Positions 19,479 to 28,537 of a stretch of 64,000 nucleotides of DNA are shown one piece after another. Each line of letters begins with the position of its first letter. Position 1 is the first letter of the stretch. A program made the translations under genes and the position numbers. Source of the DNA: Neorhodopirellula lusitana. Lineage in GTDB: Bacteria; Planctomycetota; Planctomycetia; Pirellulales; Pirellulaceae. The notes beneath the pieces are model-generated. The model searched no databases, was not told the DNA's origin, and was given only the letters and a program-made list of their open reading frames with translations. The DNA is taken from positions 1 to 64,000 of the forward strand of contig NZ_FXUG01000005.1 in the NCBI RefSeq assembly GCF_900182915.1. The letters run 5' to 3'.

Positions 19479-20444
19479 ATGAAACAACTATTCATTTGGA
19501 TGCTGACACTGATCATCGGCGGGTCCTGCTTCGCGGAAGATGCGGTGCGTCAAAAGAGCAAAACGGAAAACGAATGGAGTGGAAAGAGCTTCCGTGATGT
19601 GACCTACAAGCAAGTGGGTAAGCGGAAACTGGGTATGGACATCTATTTGCCGACGGATCGCAAATTCGCACCCTCGCCGGTCATCTACTACGTCCACGGT
19701 GGCGGATGGGCTGCGGGGAGCAAACGGAATTTTGCCAAGCCGCTGATGCTGCCCGTTTTCCGCCAACTGGCGGACAGCGGATTCGTTTGTGTGTCTGTCG
19801 ATTACCGGCTCTGCAGAAAAGGTACCGGTGTGCAAATGCGTGACTGTGTTACTGATGCCATGGACGGCCTGCGCTTTTTGAACAAGCACCATCAGCAATA
19901 TGTCATCGATCCCGATCGGATCGTGGTCTTCGGTGATTCCGCCGGCGGGCAACTTGCTCAGATGCTGACGTGTGCTTCGCCCGCGAAATTCCCCGGTGAT
20001 CAGGAACTCGTTTCCTTCGATGTTCAACCACTCGCCGGGATATCGTGGTACGGCCCATCCGACTTCACGGACGTCAATCTTTTCAAAACAGATTTATCCG
20101 ACAAGAACCCCGATCGCTTCGGTGCTCGGATTGTCGGCACGAACGGCAGCGACGCAAAGAATCCACAGGCCTTCGAAGAGATGAGTCCGTACTTCTGGAT
20201 CAAGAAGGACAGTCCACCAATGCTAGTGTTGCAAGGTGATACGGATGCCACAATTCCTTTGCCGCACGCGATCCACCTGAAAGAAAAGGCTGACCGAATT
20301 GGGGCCGATGTCGAGATGCTGGTCGTGAAGAACGCCGGCCACAACTGGAGGAAGGCTGGTGGAGATCCGGTACCCGGCGTAGAGGAAATACAACGCATGA
20401 CTGCGGACTATGCAATGCAACAGGTCGCTAATTCGAAACGGTGA
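19479..20444 (+). CDS. Exported alpha/beta-hydrolase esterase of the locus
   Basis: 321 residues with a signal peptide (MKQLFIWMLTLIIGGSCFA). The family signature is VIYYVHGGGWAAGSK (oxyanion hole at 73-76), the nucleophile elbow G-D-S-A-G-G with Ser154, QGDTDATIP with Asp256 and NAGHNW with His288: a complete Ser-Asp-His triad. Enzymes of this class (BD-FAE-like/hormone-sensitive-lipase-like) found in polysaccharide loci usually remove acetyl or feruloyl esters. The next gene begins 10 bp after its stop. The likely role is deacetylation of the polysaccharide so that glycosidases can act (inference from context). Confidence 0.88.
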   Translation: MKQLFIWMLTLIIGGSCFAEDAVRQKSKTENEWSGKSFRDVTYKQVGKRKLGMDIYLPTDRKFAPSPVIYYVHGGGWAAGSKRNFAKPLMLPVFRQLADSGFVCVSVDYRLCRKGTGVQMRDCVTDAMDGLRFLNKHHQQYVIDPDRIVVFGDSAGGQLAQMLTCASPAKFPGDQELVSFDVQPLAGISWYGPSDFTDVNLFKTDLSDKNPDRFGARIVGTNGSDAKNPQAFEEMSPYFWIKKDSPPMLVLQGDTDATIPLPHAIHLKEKADRIGADVEMLVVKNAGHNWRKAGGDPVPGVEEIQRMTADYAMQQVANSKR

Positions 20445-20454
20445 AACTAACGCC

Positions 20455-22623
20455 ATGAGAAGCCCAATGAATCAGATATCAAGCTATCTAGTTGTGTTGA
20501 TGACATTCGCTGCATGCTGTGGCAATGGATCGGCGGATGACCCACATGCCGCCGATTTCTATGTGTCCCCTCAAGGATCGGACGCGTGGACGGGAACCTT
20601 GGCCGCCCCCAGCACTTCAGGGAACGATGGCCCGTTTGCAACACTCGAACGAGCGCGTGACGCGGTTCGCCAATCGGGGAAGCGTTCATCCGCAGACGTA
20701 GTCGTCCTGGTCCGCGGAGGTACCTATCAACTGACGCAGACGGTTGTTTTTGGGCTACAAGACTCTGGCACCAACGATTCGACCATCACCTACGCCGCCT
20801 ATCCCGGCGAAACCCCGGTGTTCAGTTCGGGGCAAGAGATTACCGGATGGCAGAAAGTGACCGTCCCACTTCCACGTTTACCAGAAGCAGCCCAGGGAAA
20901 TGTTTGGGTCGCCAGTGTCTCGGAAAAGTTCCTTACCCTCTACGACGATCACGGCATGTTGCCGCGAGCGCAGTCAGAGCGTTTCGTTCCCAGTGGAAGT
21001 TCGACCGAACTGCGGTTTCCGGAAGGGGAGCTAAAAAACTGGCCGAATGTTAAGGATGTTGAAATTGTGGTCCGCCCCACAAGACTGTGGACCATGAATG
21101 TCCTGCCGCTGGTTGCAATCGATGAAAAGGCAAGGACCGCTCGCACTGCGATCCCGGCGACCTATGGGATGAACAAGATCGGTTGCTGGGTCGAGAATGT
21201 TCTAGAAGAACTCGATAAACCGGGCGAATGGGCTCTCAACACTCAAGAAGGCAAGGTCTACCTTTGGCCGCGGGGTGACTCGCCAATCATGGCCCCGCAG
21301 TTGATCGAGTTGATTCGCATCGAAGGGGAAGTCGACAAGCAAGGGCCCAAGGACATTCCGGTTCGCAACCTATGTTTTCGTGGACTTACCTTCAAGCATG
21401 GCGAGCGTTACACGCTGGCCAAGGATGATGCTGGCACCCAGCACGATTGGGACATGTTTGACAAGGCCAACACGCTTGTCCGTCTGCGTGGGGCGGAAAA
21501 CTGCGTGATTGAAGACTGTCATTTTCTGCACAGCGGAAGCGGGGCGATTCGTGTGGACCTGCATGGTCAACAAAACACCTTTTCAGGCAACCACATCGAA
21601 CACCTCGGCGGCGGTGGCATCCTGCTTTGCGGGTATGGCCCTGGCACCAAAGACGTCAACAAAAAGAATGTCGTCTCCCAAAACCACATCCATCATATCG
21701 GTGAAATCTATTGGCATTCACCTGGGATTTTCCTCTGCCAAAGCGGCGAGAACCGCGTGGCGAACAACCTGATCCACCATGCGAACTACTCCGGAATGAT
21801 CGTCTCCGGAATCGTGACTCGATTCTTCACCAAGCAGAACAAACGGGAATCAAGCCGTGCGATTCGATGGAATGAGATCAGGACGCTTCCGAAGAACCCA
21901 TCCCTGGAAGCCATTCGCCCCTATCTGCATACGCGAAACAATCTGATTGAAAACAACGAGATTCATAACGTCATGCAAATCCTAGGGGACGGCAACGGCA
22001 TTTATGTTCGTGGTGCCGGCGCGGGCAACGTGATTCGCGGCAACTACATCCACCATTTGGTCTCTTCCATCAATGGACAGAGTGGAATGCGGACGGACGG
22101 CGGACAAATGGACACTCTTTTTACCGGAAACTTGCTTTACAAGTGCCGGTCCCAGGGGATGACCTTGAAGCTCAACAATCGTTTTGAAAACAACATCATC
22201 GCCGATGTAATCGCACCGCGTGGCACCTACCTGAAAATTGTGGAAGGTCCCATGAAAGGGGCGAGCAACAAACGAAACATTTACTATTCCACATTGGCGG
22301 ACTGCACTTTCGTTTCCGAGCCAGGCGTCGGAAAAGGAAAAGTCGGTGAAGATCGACGCGGTCGAGTGCCAGCGAGAATGAGCGACATCGACTCTGATTA
22401 CAACATCTATTACTGCAAGGCAGACAACAGTCGCAGCGACGGTGTGTTGCGAAAGCTTCAAGCCGATGGTGTCGACACCAATAGCCGGGCGAACGATCCG
22501 ATGTTCGTCGATCCCGAGAACGGTGACTTCCGATTTCAGTCAGATTCCCCAGCCCTCGAAATGGGCATCGTCCCCTTCGATCTGTCCAAGGTTGGACTGC
22601 GTCCCGCCAGCACAACGAAATGA
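20455..22623 (+). CDS. Exported right-handed beta-helix protein, GH141-like
   Basis: 722 residues from the ATG at 20455, signal peptide to about residue 28. The opening ADFYVSPQGSDAWTGTLAAP, followed by GPFATLERARDAVR and VLVRGGTYQL, is the entry of a large family of parallel beta-helix carbohydrate-active enzymes. Strand/turn repeats rich in Asn and His follow (CVIEDCHFLHSGSGAIRVD, NHIEHLGGGGILLCG, NHIHHIGEIYWHSPGIF, NNLIHHANYSGMIVSG). This layout resembles GH141, a family with a characterised alpha-L-fucosidase and a xylanase, but I cannot verify the membership or catalytic residues. It overlaps no gene and is coupled to the esterase (10-bp gap). A paralogue is at 34544-36799. Confidence 0.85.
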   Translation: MRSPMNQISSYLVVLMTFAACCGNGSADDPHAADFYVSPQGSDAWTGTLAAPSTSGNDGPFATLERARDAVRQSGKRSSADVVVLVRGGTYQLTQTVVFGLQDSGTNDSTITYAAYPGETPVFSSGQEITGWQKVTVPLPRLPEAAQGNVWVASVSEKFLTLYDDHGMLPRAQSERFVPSGSSTELRFPEGELKNWPNVKDVEIVVRPTRLWTMNVLPLVAIDEKARTARTAIPATYGMNKIGCWVENVLEELDKPGEWALNTQEGKVYLWPRGDSPIMAPQLIELIRIEGEVDKQGPKDIPVRNLCFRGLTFKHGERYTLAKDDAGTQHDWDMFDKANTLVRLRGAENCVIEDCHFLHSGSGAIRVDLHGQQNTFSGNHIEHLGGGGILLCGYGPGTKDVNKKNVVSQNHIHHIGEIYWHSPGIFLCQSGENRVANNLIHHANYSGMIVSGIVTRFFTKQNKRESSRAIRWNEIRTLPKNPSLEAIRPYLHTRNNLIENNEIHNVMQILGDGNGIYVRGAGAGNVIRGNYIHHLVSSINGQSGMRTDGGQMDTLFTGNLLYKCRSQGMTLKLNNRFENNIIADVIAPRGTYLKIVEGPMKGASNKRNIYYSTLADCTFVSEPGVGKGKVGEDRRGRVPARMSDIDSDYNIYYCKADNSRSDGVLRKLQADGVDTNSRANDPMFVDPENGDFRFQSDSPALEMGIVPFDLSKVGLRPASTTK

Positions 22624-22662
22624 ATCAGGGTATCAACGTCCTGTGAGTGGAATGACGTTCGA

Positions 22663-22971
22663 TTGGGAATGGAAGCCATGACGACTCGTCCCTGGAAGAC
22701 CTTTGGCGAGGGAACCTTGAAGACGAAGGACGGCCATCAAGGCGAGAACCACGAGGACTTTTCGCAGCAAGACATTCGCTTCACCACCAAAGATGATATT
22801 CTGTACGCATTTGTACTTACCCTGCCAACGCGTGAGATCGTCATCAAGACGCTTGCCACTGGCGGCATGCTCGATCGGGAGATCACAACGGTCGAGCGAA
22901 TGAGGACCTTCGACGAGATCAAGTGGAAGCGTTCATCTGATGGGCTAACAGCCAGTTGCCCAAGAGTTTAG
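22663..22971 (+). pseudogene. Remnant: C-terminal domain of a GH29 fucosidase
   Basis: A 102-residue frame. From RPWKTFGEG onward it matches the C-terminal beta domain of GH29 enzymes (QDIRFTTKDDILYAFVLTLP, then IKTL, then KWKRSSDGL). There is no signal peptide and no barrel: HH, WFD and FIHWG motifs are absent and could not fit. The frame has only a TTG at 22663, or an internal ATG, without a good ribosome site, and upstream it is open back to the stop of the beta-helix gene. It is most simply the tail of a fucosidase gene whose catalytic part was deleted, lying next to an intact GH29 gene that starts 79 bp later. A short expressed protein is possible but less likely. Confidence 0.7.
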
Positions 22972-23050
22972 CGGAGTGGGAAATCGTCAAGGGTTTCCCT
23001 ATTGAATCGCAACAGTTGTCGTCGCCTACAAATCCCGAGAGAGAATCATC

Positions 23051-24829
23051 ATGAAGTTGAAATCGTTGATGTTGTTGGGAAGCCTTTGTGCCTTGCTATT
23101 ACCCCGTGGCGTTATCGCTCAAGAAGACGCGACCGCTAAGCGGATGAAATGGTTCCAAGGTGCAAAGTTTGGGATGTTCATCCACTTCGGTGTCGAAAAC
23201 AAGAATGAGTTCAACCCCGTCGACTTCGATGCTGGGGAATGGGCAAGGATTGCCCAGCAAGCCGGGATGAAATATATCGTTCTGACCACGAAGCACCACG
23301 TCGGCTTCTGCTTGTGGGATTCAGAACTGACCGACTGGAACGTTGTGGACCAGACGCCATTGAAACGCGATATCGTCAAGGAATTGGCGGCGGCCTGTCA
23401 GGCCGAGGGCCTGGAAATGGGCTGCTACTATTCTATCGCCGACTATCATCATCCCTTGTACGAGCCCAAGTACCAAAACCGGCCCAATCGACGAACGGGA
23501 ACCGTTGAAGGAGCGGACATCAAGAAGTACATCGACTTCATGTTTGGCCAACTCGAAGAACTTTGTGAGCTGTATCATCCTTGCTTGGTTTGGTTCGACG
23601 GAGGAAGTGGGTTTCGCAATCCGGCTGACAAGCCACTGCTGCGACGCAGAGAACTGGTCGAGATGCTGCATTCTTATGGAACGCTTTCCAACAGCAGGCT
23701 CGGCGATGACGATCAGCTACAGATCGTTGATTACTTGAGCATGAACGACAACCTCGCCCCCGCCATCAATCCGGGCGTCTATTTTGAGTCTGCCGTGACA
23801 ATGGGAGACTCATGGCATTTCAGTTCTCACGACGATACGAAGACGACACAAGAACTATTGGAGAGGCTGGTCAATGCAGCGGGCAATGGTGGGAACTTGT
23901 TGCTGAATGTCGGTCCCAACCATGAAGGCGTCATTCCTGAAGACCAGCAGACTCGTCTGAAAGAGATGGGAGACTGGCTAACGAAGAACGGTGAAGCGAT
24001 CTACGGAACTCAAGCGGGGCCGTACCCTTACGAAATTAGTTGGGGAACGATCACACAGAGGAAAGAGGCGGACCGCACCAACCTGTACTTGAATGTGCTG
24101 GAGTGGCCGAAGGATGGAAAGTTCACCTTGTTTGGAGTGAGCAATCCCGTGCAGGCGGCCTCACTACTGGCATCGGGCGAGACACTCCACCACGAGACAA
24201 GGTTTGATGCTTCTTCCGGTCAAAATGTCATCACGCTGGATATTCCCAGGTCTGCACCAGACGAACATGTCTCGGTGATCAAACTCGTTGTCTCCGGCGA
24301 TGTGAAGACGAATGACACATTCATGCAGCTAAGTGATGGGAAGGTGTTGTTGGACACCTACAACGCCACGATTCATGACCTGGAATACATCGCCAATAAG
24401 CCGGCCAGGGCGATCGACCAGAAAATGTTTACCGTTCCACGAATAGGCCAGGGCATTATGCCAAGCCGAGGCCTTACCGTTTCGGGATTTGATACGAAAG
24501 GGCAGGCGTTGAGTTGGGACTTCAAAATCTACCAACCGGGAACCTACGAGGTTATGGTCATATGCCATGCCGGCAAGGATCAAACGTGGAATGTTGACGG
24601 ACAAGTGCGGGCCAGCGTTGCCGGTCAAACGGTTGAAAACCAATTGATCGAGCAGAAACGCGTCGCGATTCCGACCACGACCCCAAACGTCGTGGACCTG
24701 TATTCCACGCTGGGAACGGTTCAGCTCAGTTCATCGGGTGCGCAAACGCTTACTTTGGAAATTATTTCAGATTTCAAGGGAAATAAACCCAAGTTCAGGA
24801 GCGTTATGTTGGTGCCTGTCCAGCAGTAA
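23051..24829 (+). CDS. Exported alpha-L-fucosidase, GH29, with C-terminal beta domain
   Basis: 592 residues with a signal peptide ending at VIAQ. The GH29 elements are FGMFIHFGVE (His45), TTKHHVGFCLW (His82-His83, with the usual Asp replaced by Val) and CLVWFDGGSG (nucleophile Asp183). YGTLSNSRLGDDD and NAAGNGGNLLLNVGPN follow later. After the GH29 beta domain, from about residue 440, comes a further module (YNATIHDLEYI ... GLTVSGFDTKGQALSWDFKIY), likely binding sugar or fixing the enzyme. A close paralogue with a changed active site lies at 32564-34330. A ribosome site GAGAGAAT precedes the ATG. Confidence 0.92.
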   Translation: MKLKSLMLLGSLCALLLPRGVIAQEDATAKRMKWFQGAKFGMFIHFGVENKNEFNPVDFDAGEWARIAQQAGMKYIVLTTKHHVGFCLWDSELTDWNVVDQTPLKRDIVKELAAACQAEGLEMGCYYSIADYHHPLYEPKYQNRPNRRTGTVEGADIKKYIDFMFGQLEELCELYHPCLVWFDGGSGFRNPADKPLLRRRELVEMLHSYGTLSNSRLGDDDQLQIVDYLSMNDNLAPAINPGVYFESAVTMGDSWHFSSHDDTKTTQELLERLVNAAGNGGNLLLNVGPNHEGVIPEDQQTRLKEMGDWLTKNGEAIYGTQAGPYPYEISWGTITQRKEADRTNLYLNVLEWPKDGKFTLFGVSNPVQAASLLASGETLHHETRFDASSGQNVITLDIPRSAPDEHVSVIKLVVSGDVKTNDTFMQLSDGKVLLDTYNATIHDLEYIANKPARAIDQKMFTVPRIGQGIMPSRGLTVSGFDTKGQALSWDFKIYQPGTYEVMVICHAGKDQTWNVDGQVRASVAGQTVENQLIEQKRVAIPTTTPNVVDLYSTLGTVQLSSSGAQTLTLEIISDFKGNKPKFRSVMLVPVQQ

Positions 24830-24977
24830 GCGACACAAATATCAAGAACAAGTCGACCAGCCCAATCCCTTCAACAAAATGGGGCGTGGGCAGAGGGTTG
24901 CTGATCAAGACGTTTGCAGCGGGACTGAGCAATGAACGAATCTACTAGCGAAACAACACCCTAAAACGAACGACTCC

Positions 24978-25100
24978 ATGAAGATCGCAAGTATGGCCTC
25001 AATGACTTTGGACGAGTTCTCCCTGACGTCCCACACTGGTGTGGCCAGCGACGAAACGCTGGGCGACTCGATGGATTGTGCAGAAAAGGCAAAGCGATGA
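24978..25100 (+). CDS. Possible 40-residue leader ORF coupled to the next gene
   Basis: An open frame from the ATG at 24978 (MKIASMASMTLDEFSLTSHT...) ends at a TGA that overlaps the start codon of the next gene in the arrangement ATGA (25097-25100). It has no signal peptide and no motif I know. It may be a coupled small protein, or a remnant of a longer lost gene. The ATGA overlap is the only positive argument. Confidence 0.25.
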   Translation: MKIASMASMTLDEFSLTSHTGVASDETLGDSMDCAEKAKR

Positions 25101-26806
25101 AGAATAATCTTAAGAAAGTCTGGTGCCCGCTGTTGTTGATGCTTTCGATTGTGAGCGGCACGAACTGCATTTACGGCCAGGAGGCTGAAACTCCTTCCGA
25201 TCCATTGAGGGGGAAACGCGCGGACTGGCTACGAGGATCGTGGGGACTCAATTGGAAACCGGTGAATTTATACAATGGTCGCAGCGAAAGCCTGACCATC
25301 GACGATTTCCTTGAACAAATCAAAGGACTGAAGACACTCGATTATCTTCAACTGCACTTGGGAGATTCACATAAGAATTCATGCGTGCATCTCGGCACTC
25401 ACGATTTGCTGGAAAGTCTTTGGCAAGGCGATGTGGATGCTCGTGGCAACCCCGTTAATCTCGTGGTGCCTCGCAAGTCTTCGGGAGCCGATCCCTTTCT
25501 AAAGATGCTCAAGGCGACCAAGGCAGTCGGACTGAAAACACAGATCTATGTCAATTCCGCAAACATGCTTGCGTTCACCGGCAAAAACCCTGCCGCTTTC
25601 CCCGACATTACGGAGCGTTGGAAGTCCTGGTGCGACAAGGATCCCGGGGCCCAGGCTTTTATCGTCAGCCGGTCGTACCATACCCATGCCCGGTATCCGA
25701 ATCGGAAATACATGTTCTGCTATGCGGAGTTTGTGCTTAAAGATTACGCGATCCGCTATGGTGATCTGGTCGATGGCTGGTTGTTCGATGCCGGCCACCA
25801 ATTCATCGGAAGAAACGGTGACAACCCGACAAGCGGTAAGGTAGAAGAGCAGAGGCTCTATCAAGCTTTCGCGGACGCGTGTCGTGCCGGAAATCCCAAG
25901 GCGGCAGTCTGTTTTAATAATGGCCCCGAGAGGGATACTGAAGAGCTGAATCCTTTCTCGGAAGCGGTGCGTGCTGAAGACTATACATTCGGCCATCCCT
26001 ACGCTCCCAGGCAGAGTCTCGGAGATCACGCGAGTCGGACCTATGAACGAAATTACGCGCACATCCAGAAAATCACAGAGACTCATGGAAATGTCCATGC
26101 GGGCGGAGCCTGGCAGTGGGATGACGAGATCGTTGGTCATTTCGATCCGCCGATGAGTAGCACTCGATGGAATACTGGGACGACACCTGGTTTGACGGAT
26201 GAGGAATTCCTGCTCTGGAATTTGGAATCGGCTAGGGGCGGTGGTGCCATCTCCTGGGGGGCGCCTTTATTGAGGCCCGAGGGCGCGGGAGACGAATTGC
26301 TTATCATGGATTGGGGCATGGCTCAGTTGAGCTTGATGGATGCGCATTTGAGTGTCCATCAAGATCCAGGTGCACCGAATTGGGCGCGAGCAGAAACACC
26401 CTTGCCGGATGCCTCGTCGGGACAAGCGTATTCCCGTGTTCTGGTTGAAGGTGTCGATTTCTGGGATCCCGAAGGGGATGCGGTGGTCCTGAGCCTAAAA
26501 GACGCGCCAGCGTGGTTGAGCCTCCAACAAGACTCACTGCAGCCAGGACGTTGGTTATTGCAAGGGACCCCCATGGATTCATCAGCGATGACATACCAAT
26601 TTAAATTGCGTGCCCAGGACGCTTCCGGTGCGACTGAACGTTCGGTTAACCTAAAGGTTGGTAAACTTGCAGGTCTTAAGTCGCCCGATGGAAGCACGCA
26701 GGCTTCGTCCTCCTTCGATTCCTCGCCGGGTGGCAGCGGGCGCGAAACCCAAACGGCCCCCGCACGCATCAAGTCGATCCATAAGGCAAACGACTCGGTT
26801 CGTTGA
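25097..26806 (+). CDS. Exported putative glycoside hydrolase (TIM-barrel) with Ig-like C-terminus
   Basis: 569 residues from the ATG at 25097 (signal peptide MKNNLKKVWCPLLLMLSIVSG). The main domain looks like a divergent alpha-L-fucosidase-type barrel. SWGLNWKPVNLYNG is the entry strand. YGDLVDGWLFDAGHQF places an Asp where GH29 has W-F-D. NVHAGGAWQWDDE and LTDEEFLLWNLESARGGGAISWG close the barrel. The GH29 motif KHHDGF is absent. From about residue 430 a putative Ig/cadherin-like domain follows (VEGVDFWDPEGDAVVLSL, then WLLQGTPMDSSAMTYQFKLRAQD), and then a Ser/Gly/Thr-rich tail of about 50 residues. It is in the fucosidase/sulfatase cluster, so it probably hydrolyses part of the same polymer. 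Family assignment is tentative. Confidence 0.65.
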   Translation: MKNNLKKVWCPLLLMLSIVSGTNCIYGQEAETPSDPLRGKRADWLRGSWGLNWKPVNLYNGRSESLTIDDFLEQIKGLKTLDYLQLHLGDSHKNSCVHLGTHDLLESLWQGDVDARGNPVNLVVPRKSSGADPFLKMLKATKAVGLKTQIYVNSANMLAFTGKNPAAFPDITERWKSWCDKDPGAQAFIVSRSYHTHARYPNRKYMFCYAEFVLKDYAIRYGDLVDGWLFDAGHQFIGRNGDNPTSGKVEEQRLYQAFADACRAGNPKAAVCFNNGPERDTEELNPFSEAVRAEDYTFGHPYAPRQSLGDHASRTYERNYAHIQKITETHGNVHAGGAWQWDDEIVGHFDPPMSSTRWNTGTTPGLTDEEFLLWNLESARGGGAISWGAPLLRPEGAGDELLIMDWGMAQLSLMDAHLSVHQDPGAPNWARAETPLPDASSGQAYSRVLVEGVDFWDPEGDAVVLSLKDAPAWLSLQQDSLQPGRWLLQGTPMDSSAMTYQFKLRAQDASGATERSVNLKVGKLAGLKSPDGSTQASSSFDSSPGGSGRETQTAPARIKSIHKANDSVR

Positions 26807-26929
26807 ACCAATCAGATGATGACCGCTGATATCGCATCGCGTGTCGCGGGCATTAAACATGCCGGAACTTCCGCGTTGCCTTTGACGATTCTTTCGTCGC
26901 ACCCCTGACTTCAAAACGTAAAATTCTTA

Positions 26930-28489
26930 ATGAAGAACTTGTTCCTATTTCTTACGATGGCCGCACTTGGCCTTCCTGCCCAAGCGGCATCTCCCCCAAA
27001 TATCATCTACATCCTGGCCGACGACATGGGCTATGGGGATGTGCACGTCCTCAATCCTGGTCGGTGCAAAATTGCCACGCCACACATGGATCGGCTTGCA
27101 GCAGAGGGAATGTTTTTCACTGACGCGCATACCAGTTCGTCTGTCTGCACGCCGACTCGTTACGGAATACTAACGGGACGATATAATTGGAGGTCTCGTT
27201 TACAAAACGGTGTCCTCGATGGCTATGGCAAGCCTCTCATTCCGACCGATCGATTGACCGTACCGGCTTTTCTGAAGAAGAACGGCTACACGACCGCGAT
27301 GGTGGGCAAATGGCATCTGGGGCTAGATATCGCGACGATCGATGGCAAACCTGCAGCACCAAAATCGACCAAGAGCCTAAGAGCAAAGATGGGCAAGGGT
27401 GCGTTCGCTACTGAGGAACTCTCAAACATCGACTGGACGGGAACGATTCAGGGCGGTCCAGTCGATCTTGGGTTTGATTCCTGGTACGGCATCACTGCAT
27501 CGCTGGACTTTCCTCCTTATGTGTGGATTCGCGATCGAAACTGGGTCGGCTCCGGCACGCATGCCAAAGCCTTTCGTAGGCCAGGGCCGGCCAGCGAGGA
27601 TTTTGAAGCGATTGATGTGCTGGGCAAACTGGAACGGGAGTCCGTGAAGTTTGTGTCAGAGTACAAGGGTGATAATCCATTTTTCGTTTACATCCCACTT
27701 CCCTCGCCGCACACTCCCATTGTTCCGACCTCGCAATGGAAGGGAAAAAGCGGACTGGGAACCTATGGTGACTTTGTCATGCAAACGGATCATGTGATCG
27801 GTCAGATTATGAAAGCAGTGGATGATTCTGAATTTGCAGACAATACCCTCGTGATCGTCACTGCGGACAACGGCTGTTCAAAAGCGGCCAAGATTGACGC
27901 GTTGGAAGCACAAGGGCACTACCCAAGCGCGCAGTTCCGTGGCTCCAAAGCGGATTTATGGGACGGCGGGCATCGGGTGCCATTCATCGTTCGCTGGCCG
28001 AACGAAATCAAAGCTGGCTCTCAAAGCGACCAAGCCATTTGCCTGACTGATTTGATGGCGACGTGTGCCGACTTGACCGGTGCAAAGCTGCCAAACAAAC
28101 CGGGCGAAGACAGCGTGAGCTTTGCACCGGCACTGAAAGGCAATCCGATTGTCTCTTCTCGAAACGGCATCATTCACCACTCCATCAGCGGTCATTTTGC
28201 GTATCGCCAGGGCAAGTGGAAACTGCTGCTCGCCAAGGGTTCCGGTGGATGGACCGCTCCGAATGAAAAAGCTGCGGCAAACGGCGGGGCTCCCGTCGCA
28301 CAGCTCTATGACATGGAAAGCGATCCTGGTGAAACAGCCAACCTCTACACGTCACAACCCGAAGTGGCAGCGAGCCTACTCGCACAGATGAAAGCAGATA
28401 TTGACCGAGGTCGTAGTACCGATGGAACCGCAGCCTCGAATGATGTTGACCGCGTCGAACTGTGGAAGAGCGGACAGAACCAGAAATAA
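26930..28489 (+). CDS. Exported arylsulfatase-type sulfatase (CTPTR)
   Basis: 519 residues, signal peptide MKNLFLFLTMAALGLPAQA. IIYILADDMGYGDVHVLNP gives the Asp pair. SSSVCTPTRYGILTGRYNWRS has Cys73 in the C-x-P-x-R motif for formylglycine. MVGKWHLGLD and VIVTADNGCS follow, then [24 protein letters not shown]. It has no large C-terminal extension, so it is shorter than the other two sulfatases in the window. It is spaced 123 bp from the preceding hydrolase gene and 48 bp from the beta-helix/PDZ gene that follows. Expected role: removal of sulfate from fucosyl or galactosyl units in the periplasm. Confidence 0.93.
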   Translation: MKNLFLFLTMAALGLPAQAASPPNIIYILADDMGYGDVHVLNPGRCKIATPHMDRLAAEGMFFTDAHTSSSVCTPTRYGILTGRYNWRSRLQNGVLDGYGKPLIPTDRLTVPAFLKKNGYTTAMVGKWHLGLDIATIDGKPAAPKSTKSLRAKMGKGAFATEELSNIDWTGTIQGGPVDLGFDSWYGITASLDFPPYVWIRDRNWVGSGTHAKAFRRPGPASEDFEAIDVLGKLERESVKFVSEYKGDNPFFVYIPLPSPHTPIVPTSQWKGKSGLGTYGDFVMQTDHVIGQIMKAVDDSEFADNTLVIVTADNGCSKAAKIDALEAQGHYPSAQFRGSKADLWDGGHRVPFIVRWPNEIKAGSQSDQAICLTDLMATCADLTGAKLPNKPGEDSVSFAPALKGNPIVSSRNGIIHHSISGHFAYRQGKWKLLLAKGSGGWTAPNEKAAANGGAPVAQLYDMESDPGETANLYTSQPEVAASLLAQMKADIDRGRSTDGTAASNDVDRVELWKSGQNQK

Positions 28490-28537
28490 AATACAGGCAC
28501 AGAACGCCTGACTAGAAACACCATGAAGGAAACAGCG

